Assembly: GCA_012960755.1 (NCBI GenBank)
Contig: DUAT01000057.1
Location: forward strand, 597,334-661,333
DNA from: Gammaproteobacteria bacterium
Lineage (GTDB): Bacteria > Pseudomonadota > Gammaproteobacteria > Pseudomonadales > Azotimanducaceae_A
Length of the DNA stretch: 64,000 bases
Reading direction: 5' to 3'
Shown in pieces: positions 36,871 through 45,802 of the stretch. The notes beneath the pieces were generated by a model, which did no database searches, was not told the origin of the DNA, and was given only the letters and a program-made list of their open reading frames with translations. Position 1 is the stretch's first letter. Every line of letters begins with the position of its first letter. The translations under genes were made by a program, and so were the position numbers.

Positions 36871-37956
36871 CTATTTCGCCGCAACCATACCTATGTTGTT
36901 AGCGATTTCATAAGGGATGAAAATTTTGACGCTAAAACCTCTGGGCGTCACCTTACCGATGCTGAACGTTTGATTCTTGCCATAGAGTTCCTGGCGCCGG
37001 TTTTCGGTGTTAGTCAACCCTAACCCTGTCCCTTTATTCCCCTTAAGTGGCTGGATTCCCGGGCCATCATCAATCACCTCGAGACTTAACTTGTCGTCCA
37101 TCACTTTACCCCGAATGCACACGGTACCACCGGTTTCAGACTGGCTGATTGCGTATTTAATCGAATTTTCAACCAGGGGTTGAAGTAACAGACTCGGCAC
37201 CTGGGCTGCCATGGCCTCGTCTGAAATATCAAACTTCACTTTCAGGCGTTCATCAAAGCGGACCTGTTCAATCGCCAGGTAGAGCTTCAATGCATCAACT
37301 TCCTGATCAAGTGACACCTTCTGTACGGGGTCGTTGTCCAGGGAATAACGCAGAAAGCTACTCAGGCGCGTAACCATCGCCTGTGCGAGGTCGTTATCCC
37401 TGGCCAGTATCAATGTCGATATCGCGTTAAGCGTGTTGAATAAAAAGTGTGGATTCAACTGATAGCGGAGCATTTTTAATTGTGCCGCCTGTGCCAGAGC
37501 GCTGATTTTCAGATTTTGCTGTCGTTCTTCCTGCAGCAACAAATAGTACTTAACGCCAATGTACAAACCACTCCATCCAGCCATCACCCAGAAGTGGGAA
37601 CCGAGTAAGAAGTACTCGCGCCAGTCATGAAGTTCATATTTATCAGGATAGAAAATCGGAAACAGTGTCAATCGAGACGCTTTCCAGGCCGCCGCAGCGA
37701 GATAGGAGCCTAAAACAACGCCAACCAGGCGCTGTACAAACGTCATATCCCACATGGCCCGATAGAGCGCGCGCAAAACCAGTGTGATAAGGATACCGAT
37801 AATACAAACAGTCGGCAGGTACACATAGTAGTACTCGGGTACCTTGTCCCAAAATGCGACGCCGAAATAAAAAGAAACGCCGTATCCGCCAAACCCGGCC
37901 AGCTGCAAGGCCCAGAACTGGTAATTCTTGTTATGTAGCGCAGTTTGGATGTCCAT
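36871..37956 (-). CDS. LytS/YehU-type sensor histidine kinase
   Basis: The ATG at 37956 directly follows a TTG; the ATG is preferred, giving 361 residues. Four or more membrane helices form the N-terminal 140 residues. The His_kinase domain has the phosphoacceptor His in YQLNPHFLFNTLNAIS, the N box LVENSIKYAI and the G boxes DDGPGI and GTGLGLTNT. These kinases normally pair with a LytTR response regulator encoded next to them, but none is adjacent; the AraC gene downstream has no receiver domain. The signal sensed is unknown. Confidence 0.88.
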   Translation of the reverse strand: MDIQTALHNKNYQFWALQLAGFGGYGVSFYFGVAFWDKVPEYYYVYLPTVCIIGILITLVLRALYRAMWDMTFVQRLVGVVLGSYLAAAAWKASRLTLFPIFYPDKYELHDWREYFLLGSHFWVMAGWSGLYIGVKYYLLLQEERQQNLKISALAQAAQLKMLRYQLNPHFLFNTLNAISTLILARDNDLAQAMVTRLSSFLRYSLDNDPVQKVSLDQEVDALKLYLAIEQVRFDERLKVKFDISDEAMAAQVPSLLLQPLVENSIKYAISQSETGGTVCIRGKVMDDKLSLEVIDDGPGIQPLKGNKGTGLGLTNTENRRQELYGKNQTFSIGKVTPRGFSVKIFIPYEIANNIGMVAAK

Positions 37957-38093
37957 CAATCAATTGTAACCACATTTAGGGCACCTTGTATCTCGTCTCG
38001 TCGCAGCACGGCTTCCATCCATGGCGAAACAAGCAGCGAATACTCCTGTGAACGCTCTCACTGAATAGAACGGGGAGCAATTAGCAACAACCC

Positions 38094-38126
38094 GTTGAAT
38101 TCATCTCGCCGTTGTTAGATAGTCGA
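38094..38126 (+). promoter_or_regulatory. putative promoter of the methyltransferase gene
   Basis: TTGAAT and GATAGT hexamers are separated by 17 bp, followed at once by CGAGCCT. The same box-plus-CGAG(C/T)CT arrangement precedes the arsC-like gene and an orphan site at 42310. Assigned by eye only. Confidence 0.4.
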
Positions 38127-38154
38127 GCCTCGACAACCAACAAGAACAAGGCAA

Positions 38155-39228
38155 ATGGACAATCAAAGCATCGATGAAGACAAGTTAAAGCAGTTCTCCA
38201 TGACGGTTTGGGGCTACAAACAGGGCGAAGTTGTTTCCCTGTTGATTCAGATTGGTGATCGTTTGGGTATATACCGGACGTTGGACGGCGCCGGTCCTGT
38301 CACTGCAAAAGAACTCGCTGAAAAAACTCAACTCCAGGAACGCTGGTTGCTGGAATGGCTGCGGGGCCAGGCAGCCGCCAGGATACTGGAATACGACGGT
38401 AATGATCACTTTGAACTTTCAGTCGAAGGTGCCGAAGTTCTCTCCAAGGAAGAGACGAGCCTGTCCTTCGCTGCCGGTGCATTTTCCGGGGGTTTTCCAC
38501 CAGAGACTATCGACAAGCTGGTTGATGCTTTCAAGACAGGTATTGGTCTCTCATACGAGGAGCTTGGACCTAATGCTGCCCATCGAACTGAAAGAATGCT
38601 GGGTCCCTGGACGAAACAGGAATTCGTACCACGAATCATCCCTGCCCTCGACGGCGTACAAGCCAAATTACAGGCGGGTGCCGTTGCTGCAGACGTCGGT
38701 TGTGGCGGTGGCCTGGCCCTGGTGGCCATGGCGAGCGCGTTTCCCAACTCCGAATTTCACGGTTATGACCCCAGTGGTCATGCCATAGACCGGTGCAAAG
38801 CCAAGGTTGATGATCTGGGGCTCACTAATGTCAAATTATTTGTCGCGGGTGGTGAATCGCTTCCCGAGACCCCCACTTATGATTTCCTGGTTACATTTGA
38901 TTGTATTCACGATATGACCCGGCCCGCTGAGGTCATCGCGTCGATCAGGAATTCGCTTAACGACGACGGTACCTGGTTAATCAAGGACATTCGAAGCCAT
39001 CCTGAATTCAAGGATAATTTGCGCAATCCGTTTCTGGCAATGATGTACGGTTTTTCTGTCTCATCGTGTATGTCATCCGCCTTATCCGAACCCGATGGTG
39101 CCGGTCTGGGCACTCTCGGTTTCAACCCCGCGGTGGCCAGAACCATGGTGTCAGACGCCGGATTTACCGGATTTGTCGAACACGATTTCGATGACCCGAG
39201 TAATCTCTACTACGAGGTAAAACCGTAG
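38155..39228 (+). CDS. SAM-dependent methyltransferase with winged-helix N-terminus
   Basis: A 357-residue protein. Residues 15-100 form a winged-helix dimerisation module (GDRLGIYRTLDGAGPVTAKE, LAEKTQLQERWLLEWLRG), typical of O-methyltransferases. The Rossmann core has motif I ADVGCGGGLALVAMA (about residue 180), GYDPSGHAID as motif II, and FDCIHDMTRPAEV as motif IV. It therefore transfers a methyl group to a small molecule, perhaps a phenolic or polyketide-like compound; substrate unknown. The start has AAGAACAAGG upstream. Confidence 0.87.
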   Translation: MDNQSIDEDKLKQFSMTVWGYKQGEVVSLLIQIGDRLGIYRTLDGAGPVTAKELAEKTQLQERWLLEWLRGQAAARILEYDGNDHFELSVEGAEVLSKEETSLSFAAGAFSGGFPPETIDKLVDAFKTGIGLSYEELGPNAAHRTERMLGPWTKQEFVPRIIPALDGVQAKLQAGAVAADVGCGGGLALVAMASAFPNSEFHGYDPSGHAIDRCKAKVDDLGLTNVKLFVAGGESLPETPTYDFLVTFDCIHDMTRPAEVIASIRNSLNDDGTWLIKDIRSHPEFKDNLRNPFLAMMYGFSVSSCMSSALSEPDGAGLGTLGFNPAVARTMVSDAGFTGFVEHDFDDPSNLYYEVKP

Positions 39229-39245
39229 GGTAGTTAGAGCAAAAG

Positions 39246-40301
39246 CTATCGGTTAGGGCCACGGTCCATCGGGTAAGGTTGCCATCGTTCAAGGTCGACC
39301 CTGGGCATCACTGTCGGGTTAACACAACTCATAGGCCATTTACCTTTCAACGCCAGCGACACTTCTTTGCCAGCTCGTCGACGGGTCTCGACCCGCATCC
39401 TGGTTGTTGCAGAGGCTGCGTGGGGGGTGAGCATCACGTTATCCATACCTAACAGTGGATTGTCAGATCGAGGTGGCTCCTGTTCCAGCACATCCAAACC
39501 AGCTGCGGCAATCTGACTATTTTGAAGGGCGCTGATGAGGGCTGCTTCATCAATGACCGGACCACGGCCGCAGTTAATGACTGCTGCGGTATCTTTCATC
39601 CTTGCAAACTGTTCGGTACTTAACATTCCCCTGGTTTCTTCGTTAAGACCGGGATGAACCGACAAATAATCAGACCTTTCTAACAGATCCGTATAGGTCA
39701 CCGGCTCAACACCTTCACCGGTCAGTTTGAGTTCAGATACATAAGGGTCATAGGCGATGACATGCATACCGAAACCTTTCGCTCTTCTTGCAACAGCTCT
39801 GGCGACATTCCCAAACGAAATCAAACCCAGTGTCTGCCCCCATAGCCTGGGCACATGATTTAACACCGGCCTTCCGTTGTACCAGTCACCATCGGAAACC
39901 ATCTTGTCCATCAATTTGACGCGACGAGCACACGCCAACAGCAGCATCAATGTATGATCTGCCACTTCCTCAATGAACACGTCCGGGACATTGGTGACAA
40001 CAATGCCTGCTCTTGTGGCGGCATCAACATCCACCATATCAACACCAACACTGCCAACACCGATCACGACGCACTTTTCCAGGCCATCGATAATCTCCTG
40101 GTTCATATTGATTCCCCAGGAGGTGATCAGGGCATCGGCATCGTGAGCACCTGATAAGAAACTATCAACACTACTGCCGTCCACTTCGACAATTTCAGCA
40201 ACTGAATCAAGGGATTCAAGTTCCAGGGCGTACCTTTCAGCGACCGGGACTTCTTTAGCGACCGGGGGTAATTGGACAACAACTTTCTTTTTGGTTGACA
40301 T
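39246..40301 (-). CDS. D-2-hydroxyacid dehydrogenase
   Basis: A 351-residue NAD(P)-dependent oxidoreductase. The nucleotide fold shows LGLISFGNVARAVARRAKGF and the acidic end of the strand at AYDPY. Catalytic residues are visible: Arg in INCGRGPVIDEAAL, Glu in DVLEQEPP and His in LTPHAASAT. The enzyme reversibly reduces 2-oxo acids to D-2-hydroxy acids, similar to phosphoglycerate or hydroxypyruvate dehydrogenases; the exact substrate cannot be told. It is convergent to the methyltransferase. Confidence 0.9.
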   Translation of the reverse strand: MSTKKKVVVQLPPVAKEVPVAERYALELESLDSVAEIVEVDGSSVDSFLSGAHDADALITSWGINMNQEIIDGLEKCVVIGVGSVGVDMVDVDAATRAGIVVTNVPDVFIEEVADHTLMLLLACARRVKLMDKMVSDGDWYNGRPVLNHVPRLWGQTLGLISFGNVARAVARRAKGFGMHVIAYDPYVSELKLTGEGVEPVTYTDLLERSDYLSVHPGLNEETRGMLSTEQFARMKDTAAVINCGRGPVIDEAALISALQNSQIAAAGLDVLEQEPPRSDNPLLGMDNVMLTPHAASATTRMRVETRRRAGKEVSLALKGKWPMSCVNPTVMPRVDLERWQPYPMDRGPNR

Positions 40302-40378
40302 ATCGGCTCATTAATTAGGAGTAAGGCCTAATACTGCCGCAGACTGCTGGCCAGATGCAACATGCGTTAAGAAAGGTG

Positions 40379-40756
40379 TTATTTGCCGGAAGCTTCGTTC
40401 TCGAACATTTCAGAAATGGCCCTGCGCCATTCGAGAAAATCTGTTCCTTCAGAATCCAAACGTCTGAAACCCACAAAGTGCTCCTCTGAATCTTCATCCT
40501 GAAGTTGCCAGACGACCTTCCCGACCACAAAGATTGGTTCTCGGCCCCGGGTATCGAGGCAAAGTCTCAGCACATACCCTTCAGGAATAGCCTTATCGAG
40601 CAAAACCTGTACACCTGTGTTGGAAAGATCCACAGACCTGCAGATTACAATACAACTTTCTACCTTGTCGCCAACAGAACCAGAACTGAGCTCGACAAAA
40701 ACTGATGTATCCTTCTGATATCGCGGTGCCATTCTCTGTTCGATGATTGTGTTCAA
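40379..40756 (-). CDS. PilZ-domain c-di-GMP-binding protein
   Basis: A 125-residue protein whose TTG at 40756 overlaps the stop of the DUF1631-like gene; an ATG at 40732 (MAPRYQKD) is the alternative. The PilZ pattern is present: basic APRYQK near the start (in place of RxxxR), the strand block CRSVDLSNTGVQVLLD (matching D/NxSxxG), and a following strand FVVGKVVW. It is therefore expected to bind c-di-GMP and regulate a partner. DUF1631 genes often accompany PilZ genes, as here. The GGDEF-EAL protein at 57683 could set the signal. Confidence 0.8.
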   Translation of the reverse strand: MNTIIEQRMAPRYQKDTSVFVELSSGSVGDKVESCIVICRSVDLSNTGVQVLLDKAIPEGYVLRLCLDTRGREPIFVVGKVVWQLQDEDSEEHFVGFRRLDSEGTDFLEWRRAISEMFENEASGK

Positions 40757-42023
40757 ACGAATTTACCTGCCAAATTTTTCCTGCTTTTGAGTCGTCTGAT
40801 CGCATCCCGAAAGGAATCATCTTCAACACTTCCATTCCTGAAAAGTTCACACTTTGCCTCGACCATGAGGCCAACGAGTTCATCCCGAGTGAACTCACCG
40901 AGATTCATTCCTTCCCGGTTTACGAAAATCATGCTATTCGTCTTCGGATCATTAACCTGCAGCCTTGCCATAACTGTTCCGTCACAGGACTCAAGCTTTA
41001 GCAGGGCGCCGAAATAGAGCTGCGATACAATCTCTGTTGCCTGCCTTGTCTCATCAACGGAACGAGTGCCGGGCTCGCTCCTTTTTACGGCAGCAAACTT
41101 AGCGTCATCGGTTGTTGTCTTTCCGTTCGATGCCCGGGGAAGCCTGGACTTTTCAGCGCAAATCTCGTTGACCCGTTCAGGCTCGCAACAACCACCGGTT
41201 GATATTCGAAATATTCCAAATGAACACCGGACATTAGATCGACACATACCGATTCAATATCAGTAAGCACTGTTTCGGCCAGGTCGGGGTTGTGCTTCAG
41301 TGATACTAACGACTCTTTCAACTCCCCGGGTAGGTGTTCGATAGTTTTGTAGGTATCCTGAGAAAGCAATGCCCTGGGTTCCGGATCCGCGGAATCAGCG
41401 GAATCAGGAGTCGTCTGGTTAGTATCTCCGTCACCAGCAGAGGGAACTTCATCTTCAGCCTCGGGCTCATCCACTGGTTGCATTATTCCAATCAACGTTT
41501 CAGTCAGCTTCGTAGCTCTCTTCCAGCCATCACTTTCCAGACCCTGGCGAGTCAGCATCAACTGCAGAGATTCAAACCAATGCCCCTGAAGAAACTCAAC
41601 AATTGCCCTGGGCAGAACCATATTTTCCATCTGTTCATTGAGCAATTGCCCTGCTAACATCCGGGAACGGGTCAACTTATACTGACCCGCTTCAGAATCG
41701 ATCATGCGCTTTTCCAACTTGTCGATCTGGACTCTTTCAGACATTGTAAAATTCTCAATATCCGATAGCAGCAGCTCCAGCAAATTGTTACGCGCAGATA
41801 AGAGCGCAGTATCGCAGCTCAGGTTTGTTGTTATAATAGACAGCCCCAGGAGTGAATCCTCAAGCTTGTCTTCGAGCCGGGTTTTGGCCTTTCCCCTTAC
41901 GTCGCTCCAACCGACCGACAGGTCAATCAGGCCCTGTAAGACTCGCAACGCAGCATGGTTGTGCGACAACGAATGAACCCCTTCGGTAATCCCAATTCGC
42001 ACAATACTGACGGCAGCTCTCAT
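40753..42023 (-). pseudogene. DUF1631-like protein with an apparent frameshift
   Basis: The first frame starts at ATG 42023 and runs to about 41085; the second frame carries the C-terminus to 40753. Across the overlap (41085-41247) one lost base joins them, giving about 420 residues. The N-terminal part shows LPRAIVEFLQGHWFESLQLM and WKRATKLTETLIGIMQP, typical DUF1631 blocks, with an acidic linker; the C-terminal part ends with a small beta domain (MIFVNREGMNLGEFTRDEL), normal for the family. Full DUF1631 proteins are longer (about 700 residues), so this is also a short form. It is directly followed by the PilZ gene. Confidence 0.6.
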
Positions 42024-42029
42024 TAATCG

Positions 42030-42227
42030 TTATGCGACGTCGTCTGGAAACTCAGCTTTCCTGACAAATTCTGAGCAACAAATATCCAGCAGTTCAACCA
42101 GCGACTGATATTGCGGGGATAGTGTTTTTTCGGGTTCTTGTTCGCCAAGGGCTTGGACTACGGAAAATCCATTGACACCATCGATTTCCAGCTTGCCAAG
42201 ACACTTAAGAGTCTCACGAGTATCCAT
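42030..42227 (-). CDS. small hypothetical protein upstream of the DUF1631-like gene
   Basis: A 65-residue protein ending 6 bp before the ATG at 42023. It is polar with one Cys pair (LLDICCSEFVRK). It may be a separate small gene or the detached N-terminus of a longer DUF1631 protein; the TAA at 42030 separates the two and the frames differ. No family is recognised. Confidence 0.4.
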   Translation of the reverse strand: MDTRETLKCLGKLEIDGVNGFSVVQALGEQEPEKTLSPQYQSLVELLDICCSEFVRKAEFPDDVA

Positions 42228-42278
42228 ACAGAGAATATCCGGTACAGCTGATCCAGATCGTGGAAATCACGCAATGAG

Positions 42279-42325
42279 CGCAGAATTGAGTACTTCTAAT
42301 TCCATTTTATAGTCGAGCCTACCAG
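42279..42325 (+). promoter_or_regulatory. orphan promoter-like motif
   Basis: TTGAGT, 16 bp, TATAGT, then CGAGCCT and a nearby AACAAGGA, closely matching the sites before the methyltransferase and the arsC-like gene. Downstream on the plus strand there is only an 11-codon reading frame (MKFVKLLAYPP at 42368-42403), so a gene may have been lost here. Confidence 0.35.
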
Positions 42326-42462
42326 CAACAAGGACCGAAAAAAGTCATCACTAATATTGAATTCGCAATGAAATTTGTCAAGCTGCTGGCCTATCCCCCC
42401 TGATATGTGGGACTGTGGCTGTGACGGGCGGTTTGTATTCTCAACCCGGGCTATCAGTCAGT

Positions 42463-43332
42463 TCAATGACGACGTTGGAACCGCTGTTCCGCTAATCCCG
42501 TTGCACCAACTCCAGATAGCCTGTAAAGACCACCAGCACCTGGCTCGTCACTGGTTCGATTTCCGGAATCACTGATTGAAGTCACATAAAGTTCATCCAG
42601 GTTTGGGCCGCCGAACATGACAGAACTGGGAAGCCTTACCGGCATGGAAATCCGTTCAAGTATCTTTCCATCGGGGCTGATACAACCCACCTCGCTGGAG
42701 CCTGTCAGCGCCGTCCAGATATTGCCGTCACTATCCACTGTCGCACCGTCAGAACCGGTATTGTGTTTTGCACCTTCGAAGAAGACACGCTTGTTACGCA
42801 GGGGTCCTGCGGGATCATAATCATACGCAAGCATACGTCGCCGACCATCGTTAAAATAGAACGTGCTTCCGTCAGGGCTGAAACAGGGCCCGTTGGCGAC
42901 AATGACATCGGGTTCCAGTATTTCAAGCCTCAGATCGGCATTGAGTCGGTACAAGCAACCCAGGGCACGATCACGAATCCTGATGCCCATAGACCCCACC
43001 ACAAAACTACCATGGCGATCAGTCTTGCCATCGTTGAACCGGGTTTCAGGCGATGCCGATTCCGGATCAATAATAGTTGTCAGCTCACTGATATCAAGGT
43101 CAAAGAAATGCAATCCGGTCTGCAACGCCACAATGGCCATATGGTCATCAACAATCGCCAGGCTGCCAATCATGCAGGGCAATTGCCGCTGTTCAACGCC
43201 GCCATTGGCAGACAACCAGTTGATTCTTCCCTTCAGGGAATCAACCCAATAAAGCCTGCCTGATTCAGCATCCCAGAGGGGACCTTCTCCCAGAGAATTC
43301 CTGATATCACCAACGCGCTCTATCTTTACCAC
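42463..43332 (-). CDS. SMP-30/gluconolactonase-family hydrolase
   Basis: A 289-residue protein starting at GTG 43332. The six-bladed propeller family marks are present: metal Glu in SLGEGPLWD, the RFNDGKTDRHG block with Asn and Asp, NGPCFSPDGSTFYFND, and GSDGATVDSDGNIWTA with the catalytic-metal Asp. Such enzymes open sugar or other lactones using Ca2+ or Zn2+. Given the oxygenases downstream in the window, lactone hydrolysis after Baeyer-Villiger oxidation is possible, but the genes are 17 kb apart. Confidence 0.88.
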   Translation of the reverse strand: MVKIERVGDIRNSLGEGPLWDAESGRLYWVDSLKGRINWLSANGGVEQRQLPCMIGSLAIVDDHMAIVALQTGLHFFDLDISELTTIIDPESASPETRFNDGKTDRHGSFVVGSMGIRIRDRALGCLYRLNADLRLEILEPDVIVANGPCFSPDGSTFYFNDGRRRMLAYDYDPAGPLRNKRVFFEGAKHNTGSDGATVDSDGNIWTALTGSSEVGCISPDGKILERISMPVRLPSSVMFGGPNLDELYVTSISDSGNRTSDEPGAGGLYRLSGVGATGLAEQRFQRRH

Positions 43333-43352
43333 AATGTGCTCATTTCTCGTTT

Positions 43353-43562
43353 CCTGGTACTCCGTCTACACTATATTGACGGCTTCTCGGCTCGCCTCGG
43401 CGGCCCCGCCCGAAGGGAGCTTACCAGATGACCCAATCCGGCGTTGCAAACCTCGCAAAGGACTCGGCCTCGGCGGCCCCGCCATTCACTTCGGCTCGCA
43501 CCTTGTCTTGAATCATCTGGTAAGCTCTAAACCCGTCAATTTAATGTAGATGGAGTACTAGG
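43353..43562. mobile_element. MITE-like element A (210 bp) with 30-bp terminal inverted repeats
   Basis: The ends read CCTGGTACTCCGTCTACAC and (reverse strand) CCTAGTACTCCATCTACAT, extending to a shared TTGACGG, with a few mismatches over 30 bp. Inside there is a perfect 15-bp inverted repeat (GAGCTTACCAGATGA with its complement) and a duplicated CTCGGCGGCCCCGCC. No transposase is encoded. It is non-autonomous or a long structured intergenic repeat; its right end overlaps the target of element B. Confidence 0.6.
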
Positions 43563-43718
43563 GAACCTCTGATTAAGTAGATATTTTCGTCAGGGCAAGG
43601 AGGGGGTGAATGGAGAAAAGTTGTTGATATGCTGTACATGAACAACTTTTTGGAATTCAGCGCTGACGCCGACATGGCGGAAATAGTGATGCGGCATACC
43701 GACCTTAATCAGAGGTTC
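43563..43718. mobile_element. MITE-like element B (156 bp) with ACTAGG target duplication
   Basis: Terminal inverted repeats GAACCTCTGATTAAG are perfect over 15 bp and are flanked on both sides by ACTAGG (43557-43562 and 43719-43724), a direct repeat typical of a target duplication. The left 45 bp match, with a few changes, a fragment at 49787-49835. An inner repeat AAAGTTGTT/AACAACTTT is present. There is no open transposase gene. It appears to have inserted into the CTAG at the right end of element A. Confidence 0.7.
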
Positions 43719-43772
43719 ACTAGGTGTAAACCGGTAGATTATTAACTAACAGGCGCAACAAAAGGCACTTTC

Positions 43773-44540
43773 ATGACAACGACACTAGATGTGGTACGTG
43801 AAATTTGTCTGGGGTTACCCGAAACGGAAGAAATCATTTCCCACGGATTCCCCCACTACAAGGTACGGGACAAGGGATTCGCGACCTACTCGTTAAACCA
43901 CCATGGCGACGGGAAGGTCGCACTGCTCCTGAACGCCTCCCTCGAGACCCAACAAATGTTAGTTGAGTCTGCACCAAAGCACTTTTTCATACCGCCTTAT
44001 ATAGGCCCCCGCGGCTGGATAGGCGTCGAACTCAACCAGGGTCTGTCCTGGAACAGAATTTCCCAGTTAACAGTTGAGGCCTTCGTGCGCTCTGCGCCAG
44101 CTTCACTGTCAAAAAGCCTATCGGCAATCATCGTCAAGCCCCCCAGTGAGAAAATGAGTCCCGAAGACATCAACCCACTGGAGTCACCAAAGAACCAGGG
44201 CATACTGAAAAAACTCAGGAAAATATGTCTCGGTCTCCCGGAATCCACAGAAGCTGCACAATTTGGCCATCCCGCTTTTAAAGCAGGTAAGAAAACATTT
44301 GCCACTGTTTCAGACCACGACAAAAGAACGGAGTTGCAAATCTGGGTTGGCCCGGAGCAGCAGTTGTCACTCACGTCATTTGACAACCGGTTCAGAATTC
44401 CACCTTACGTAGGACACAACGGCTGGATAAACCTGGACTTGTCCGGCAAACAGAACTGGCCTCAGATCGAGGATCTGTTGCTGTTAAGCTACAAACACTT
44501 TGCGCTGAAACGGATGCTGAAAGAACTGCAGGACTATTAA
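43773..44540 (+). CDS. tandem MmcQ/YjbR-like two-domain protein
   Basis: A 255-residue protein with two YjbR-like modules: EICLGLPETEEIISHGFPHYK at the start and KICLGLPESTEAAQFGHPAFK at about residue 152, each followed by a FIPPYIGPRGWIGVEL- or FRIPPYVGHNGWINLDL-type block. Single-domain YjbR proteins have a CyaY-like fold and may bind DNA. The tandem form arises by duplication. Its 3' end overlaps the convergent holin-like gene by 57 bp. Confidence 0.78.
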   Translation: MTTTLDVVREICLGLPETEEIISHGFPHYKVRDKGFATYSLNHHGDGKVALLLNASLETQQMLVESAPKHFFIPPYIGPRGWIGVELNQGLSWNRISQLTVEAFVRSAPASLSKSLSAIIVKPPSEKMSPEDINPLESPKNQGILKKLRKICLGLPESTEAAQFGHPAFKAGKKTFATVSDHDKRTELQIWVGPEQQLSLTSFDNRFRIPPYVGHNGWINLDLSGKQNWPQIEDLLLLSYKHFALKRMLKELQDY

Positions 44541-44904
44541 ACCGATAATCAAGTCGCGACCGTCAATGGGGATCTTAAAAATACCAGTCAATAAACCAAC
44601 TATCAGGGTGAAGTAACCCACCGTATAGACACCGGAAAGGATAATCTGCGGCCTTTTATCAGCCATTAAACGGGCTGACTTTCGGTCCTTTACTTCGATG
44701 CCGTACTCCTCAACACCGAGACGCCGCATCTCAATTTCAAAATCGTTATCCAGGTTCCTGAGCGTTGCCAGTTGCTCTGGTGAGGCATCTTCAATATATG
44801 CCGTTATATCACCTTCGGTCGCCGTTTCATCACACGCCTGCAAACGGGCTATCGATGGCAGACGCGAGCTTCGGTGCGACACTGCTGATGATATCTTTCC
44901 ACAT
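44484..44904 (-). pseudogene. phage 3TM-holin-like protein with an apparent frameshift
   Basis: ATG 44904 starts MWKDIISSVAPKLASAI, a typical N-terminus of small phage-tail-cluster holin-like proteins, but the frame stops after PFAGV. The next frame goes on with EGDITAYIEDASPEQLATL, NLDNDFEIEMRRLGVEEYG, KDRKSARLMADKR and one or two membrane helices, also in line with that family. A one-base change near 44830 joins them. No other phage gene is nearby, so this is an orphan or prophage remnant. Its C-terminus overlaps the YjbR-like gene by 57 bp. Confidence 0.5.
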
Positions 44905-45016
44905 TGTTTTCAACTATTGTTCAAAATGTAACTAAATAAGAGCAACACCGATGACGCCGGGTTCTACTGCTTTTAGCAGCGAATACCTCTTAGCCTCTCC
45001 ATGCCAATTCCACTTG

Positions 45017-45784
45017 CTAAGATGCAACACGAACCTGGGGAAGCCATCTGTTGAGCACTTCGTTGACCCTACCCTCTGCCTTAAGTCTCTCCAGGACCAG
45101 ATTAATTGCTATAAGGAGATCCTGGTCTTCTTTACGAACAGCCCACGCAATGGATTCACGGGTCAGGAATTTGTTAAGGCTTATCAGGTTGTCGTTGACG
45201 AACGATCTCCCTAACTGCCAACTTGTGGTGGAATCGTGAACAAACACCTGGATGTTGCCTTCCCGCAATGCCTGCAACCCTGATTCAACTCCAATGTACG
45301 GCAAAACGTTTGCTGTTCGGTAAGAACGGCGAACATACGCTTCTCCCGTTGTATCAATCTGGACACCAATCTTGAGACCATCTTTAGTCAAGGCATTAAG
45401 TTTACCCAGGCTTTGAGCATCTTCTAATCGAACGATAGCCATTTGCCCGATTTCCATATAGGGGTCGGTATAATTAACACGTTTCTGCCTTTCCCGGGTC
45501 ACCGAAAGCCCGGACATCACTACATCGATTCTATTGGCAGTCAGCGCTGGGATTAATTCTGCAAAGGGTAAAGTTTCTATTTCGAGCGGTCGGCCCAGGG
45601 CTTCACTCACAAGACGGGCGAAATCAACTTCAACGCCTTGTATTTCTGCACTTATCAAGAATACCAGTGGCTCAAATTCGGTGAACATACCCACCCGCAA
45701 TGGTTTCACCTGGGTATCTGCGAATGTGGGCAAACAGGCAAAGAGACTGAAGAGAATGCAGCACAGCAGAGATCTTATTCGCAT
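45017..45784 (-). CDS. periplasmic solute-binding protein (SBP_bac_3 type)
   Basis: A 255-residue protein with a signal peptide (LLCCILFSLFACLPTFA). The family pattern is clear: LRVGMFTEFEPLVF at the start, GVEVDFARLVSEALGRPLEI, the ANRIDVVMSGLSVTRERQKRV block and YTDPYMEIGQMAIV. These proteins bind amino acids or related ligands for ABC importers, or act as sensors. No permease or ATPase gene is adjacent. It starts 18 bp after the P450 stop, so the two probably share a transcript. Confidence 0.87.
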   Translation of the reverse strand: MRIRSLLCCILFSLFACLPTFADTQVKPLRVGMFTEFEPLVFLISAEIQGVEVDFARLVSEALGRPLEIETLPFAELIPALTANRIDVVMSGLSVTRERQKRVNYTDPYMEIGQMAIVRLEDAQSLGKLNALTKDGLKIGVQIDTTGEAYVRRSYRTANVLPYIGVESGLQALREGNIQVFVHDSTTSWQLGRSFVNDNLISLNKFLTRESIAWAVRKEDQDLLIAINLVLERLKAEGRVNEVLNRWLPQVRVAS

Positions 45785-45802
45785 CGGTGGAGCCCTTAAA
45801 AG

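Noticed and set aside
43353..43562. Element A considered as an integron attC site or a CRISPR fragment
   Set aside because: No spaced identical repeats and no attC core (GTTRRRY) pair at the ends; terminal inverted repeats fit a MITE better.
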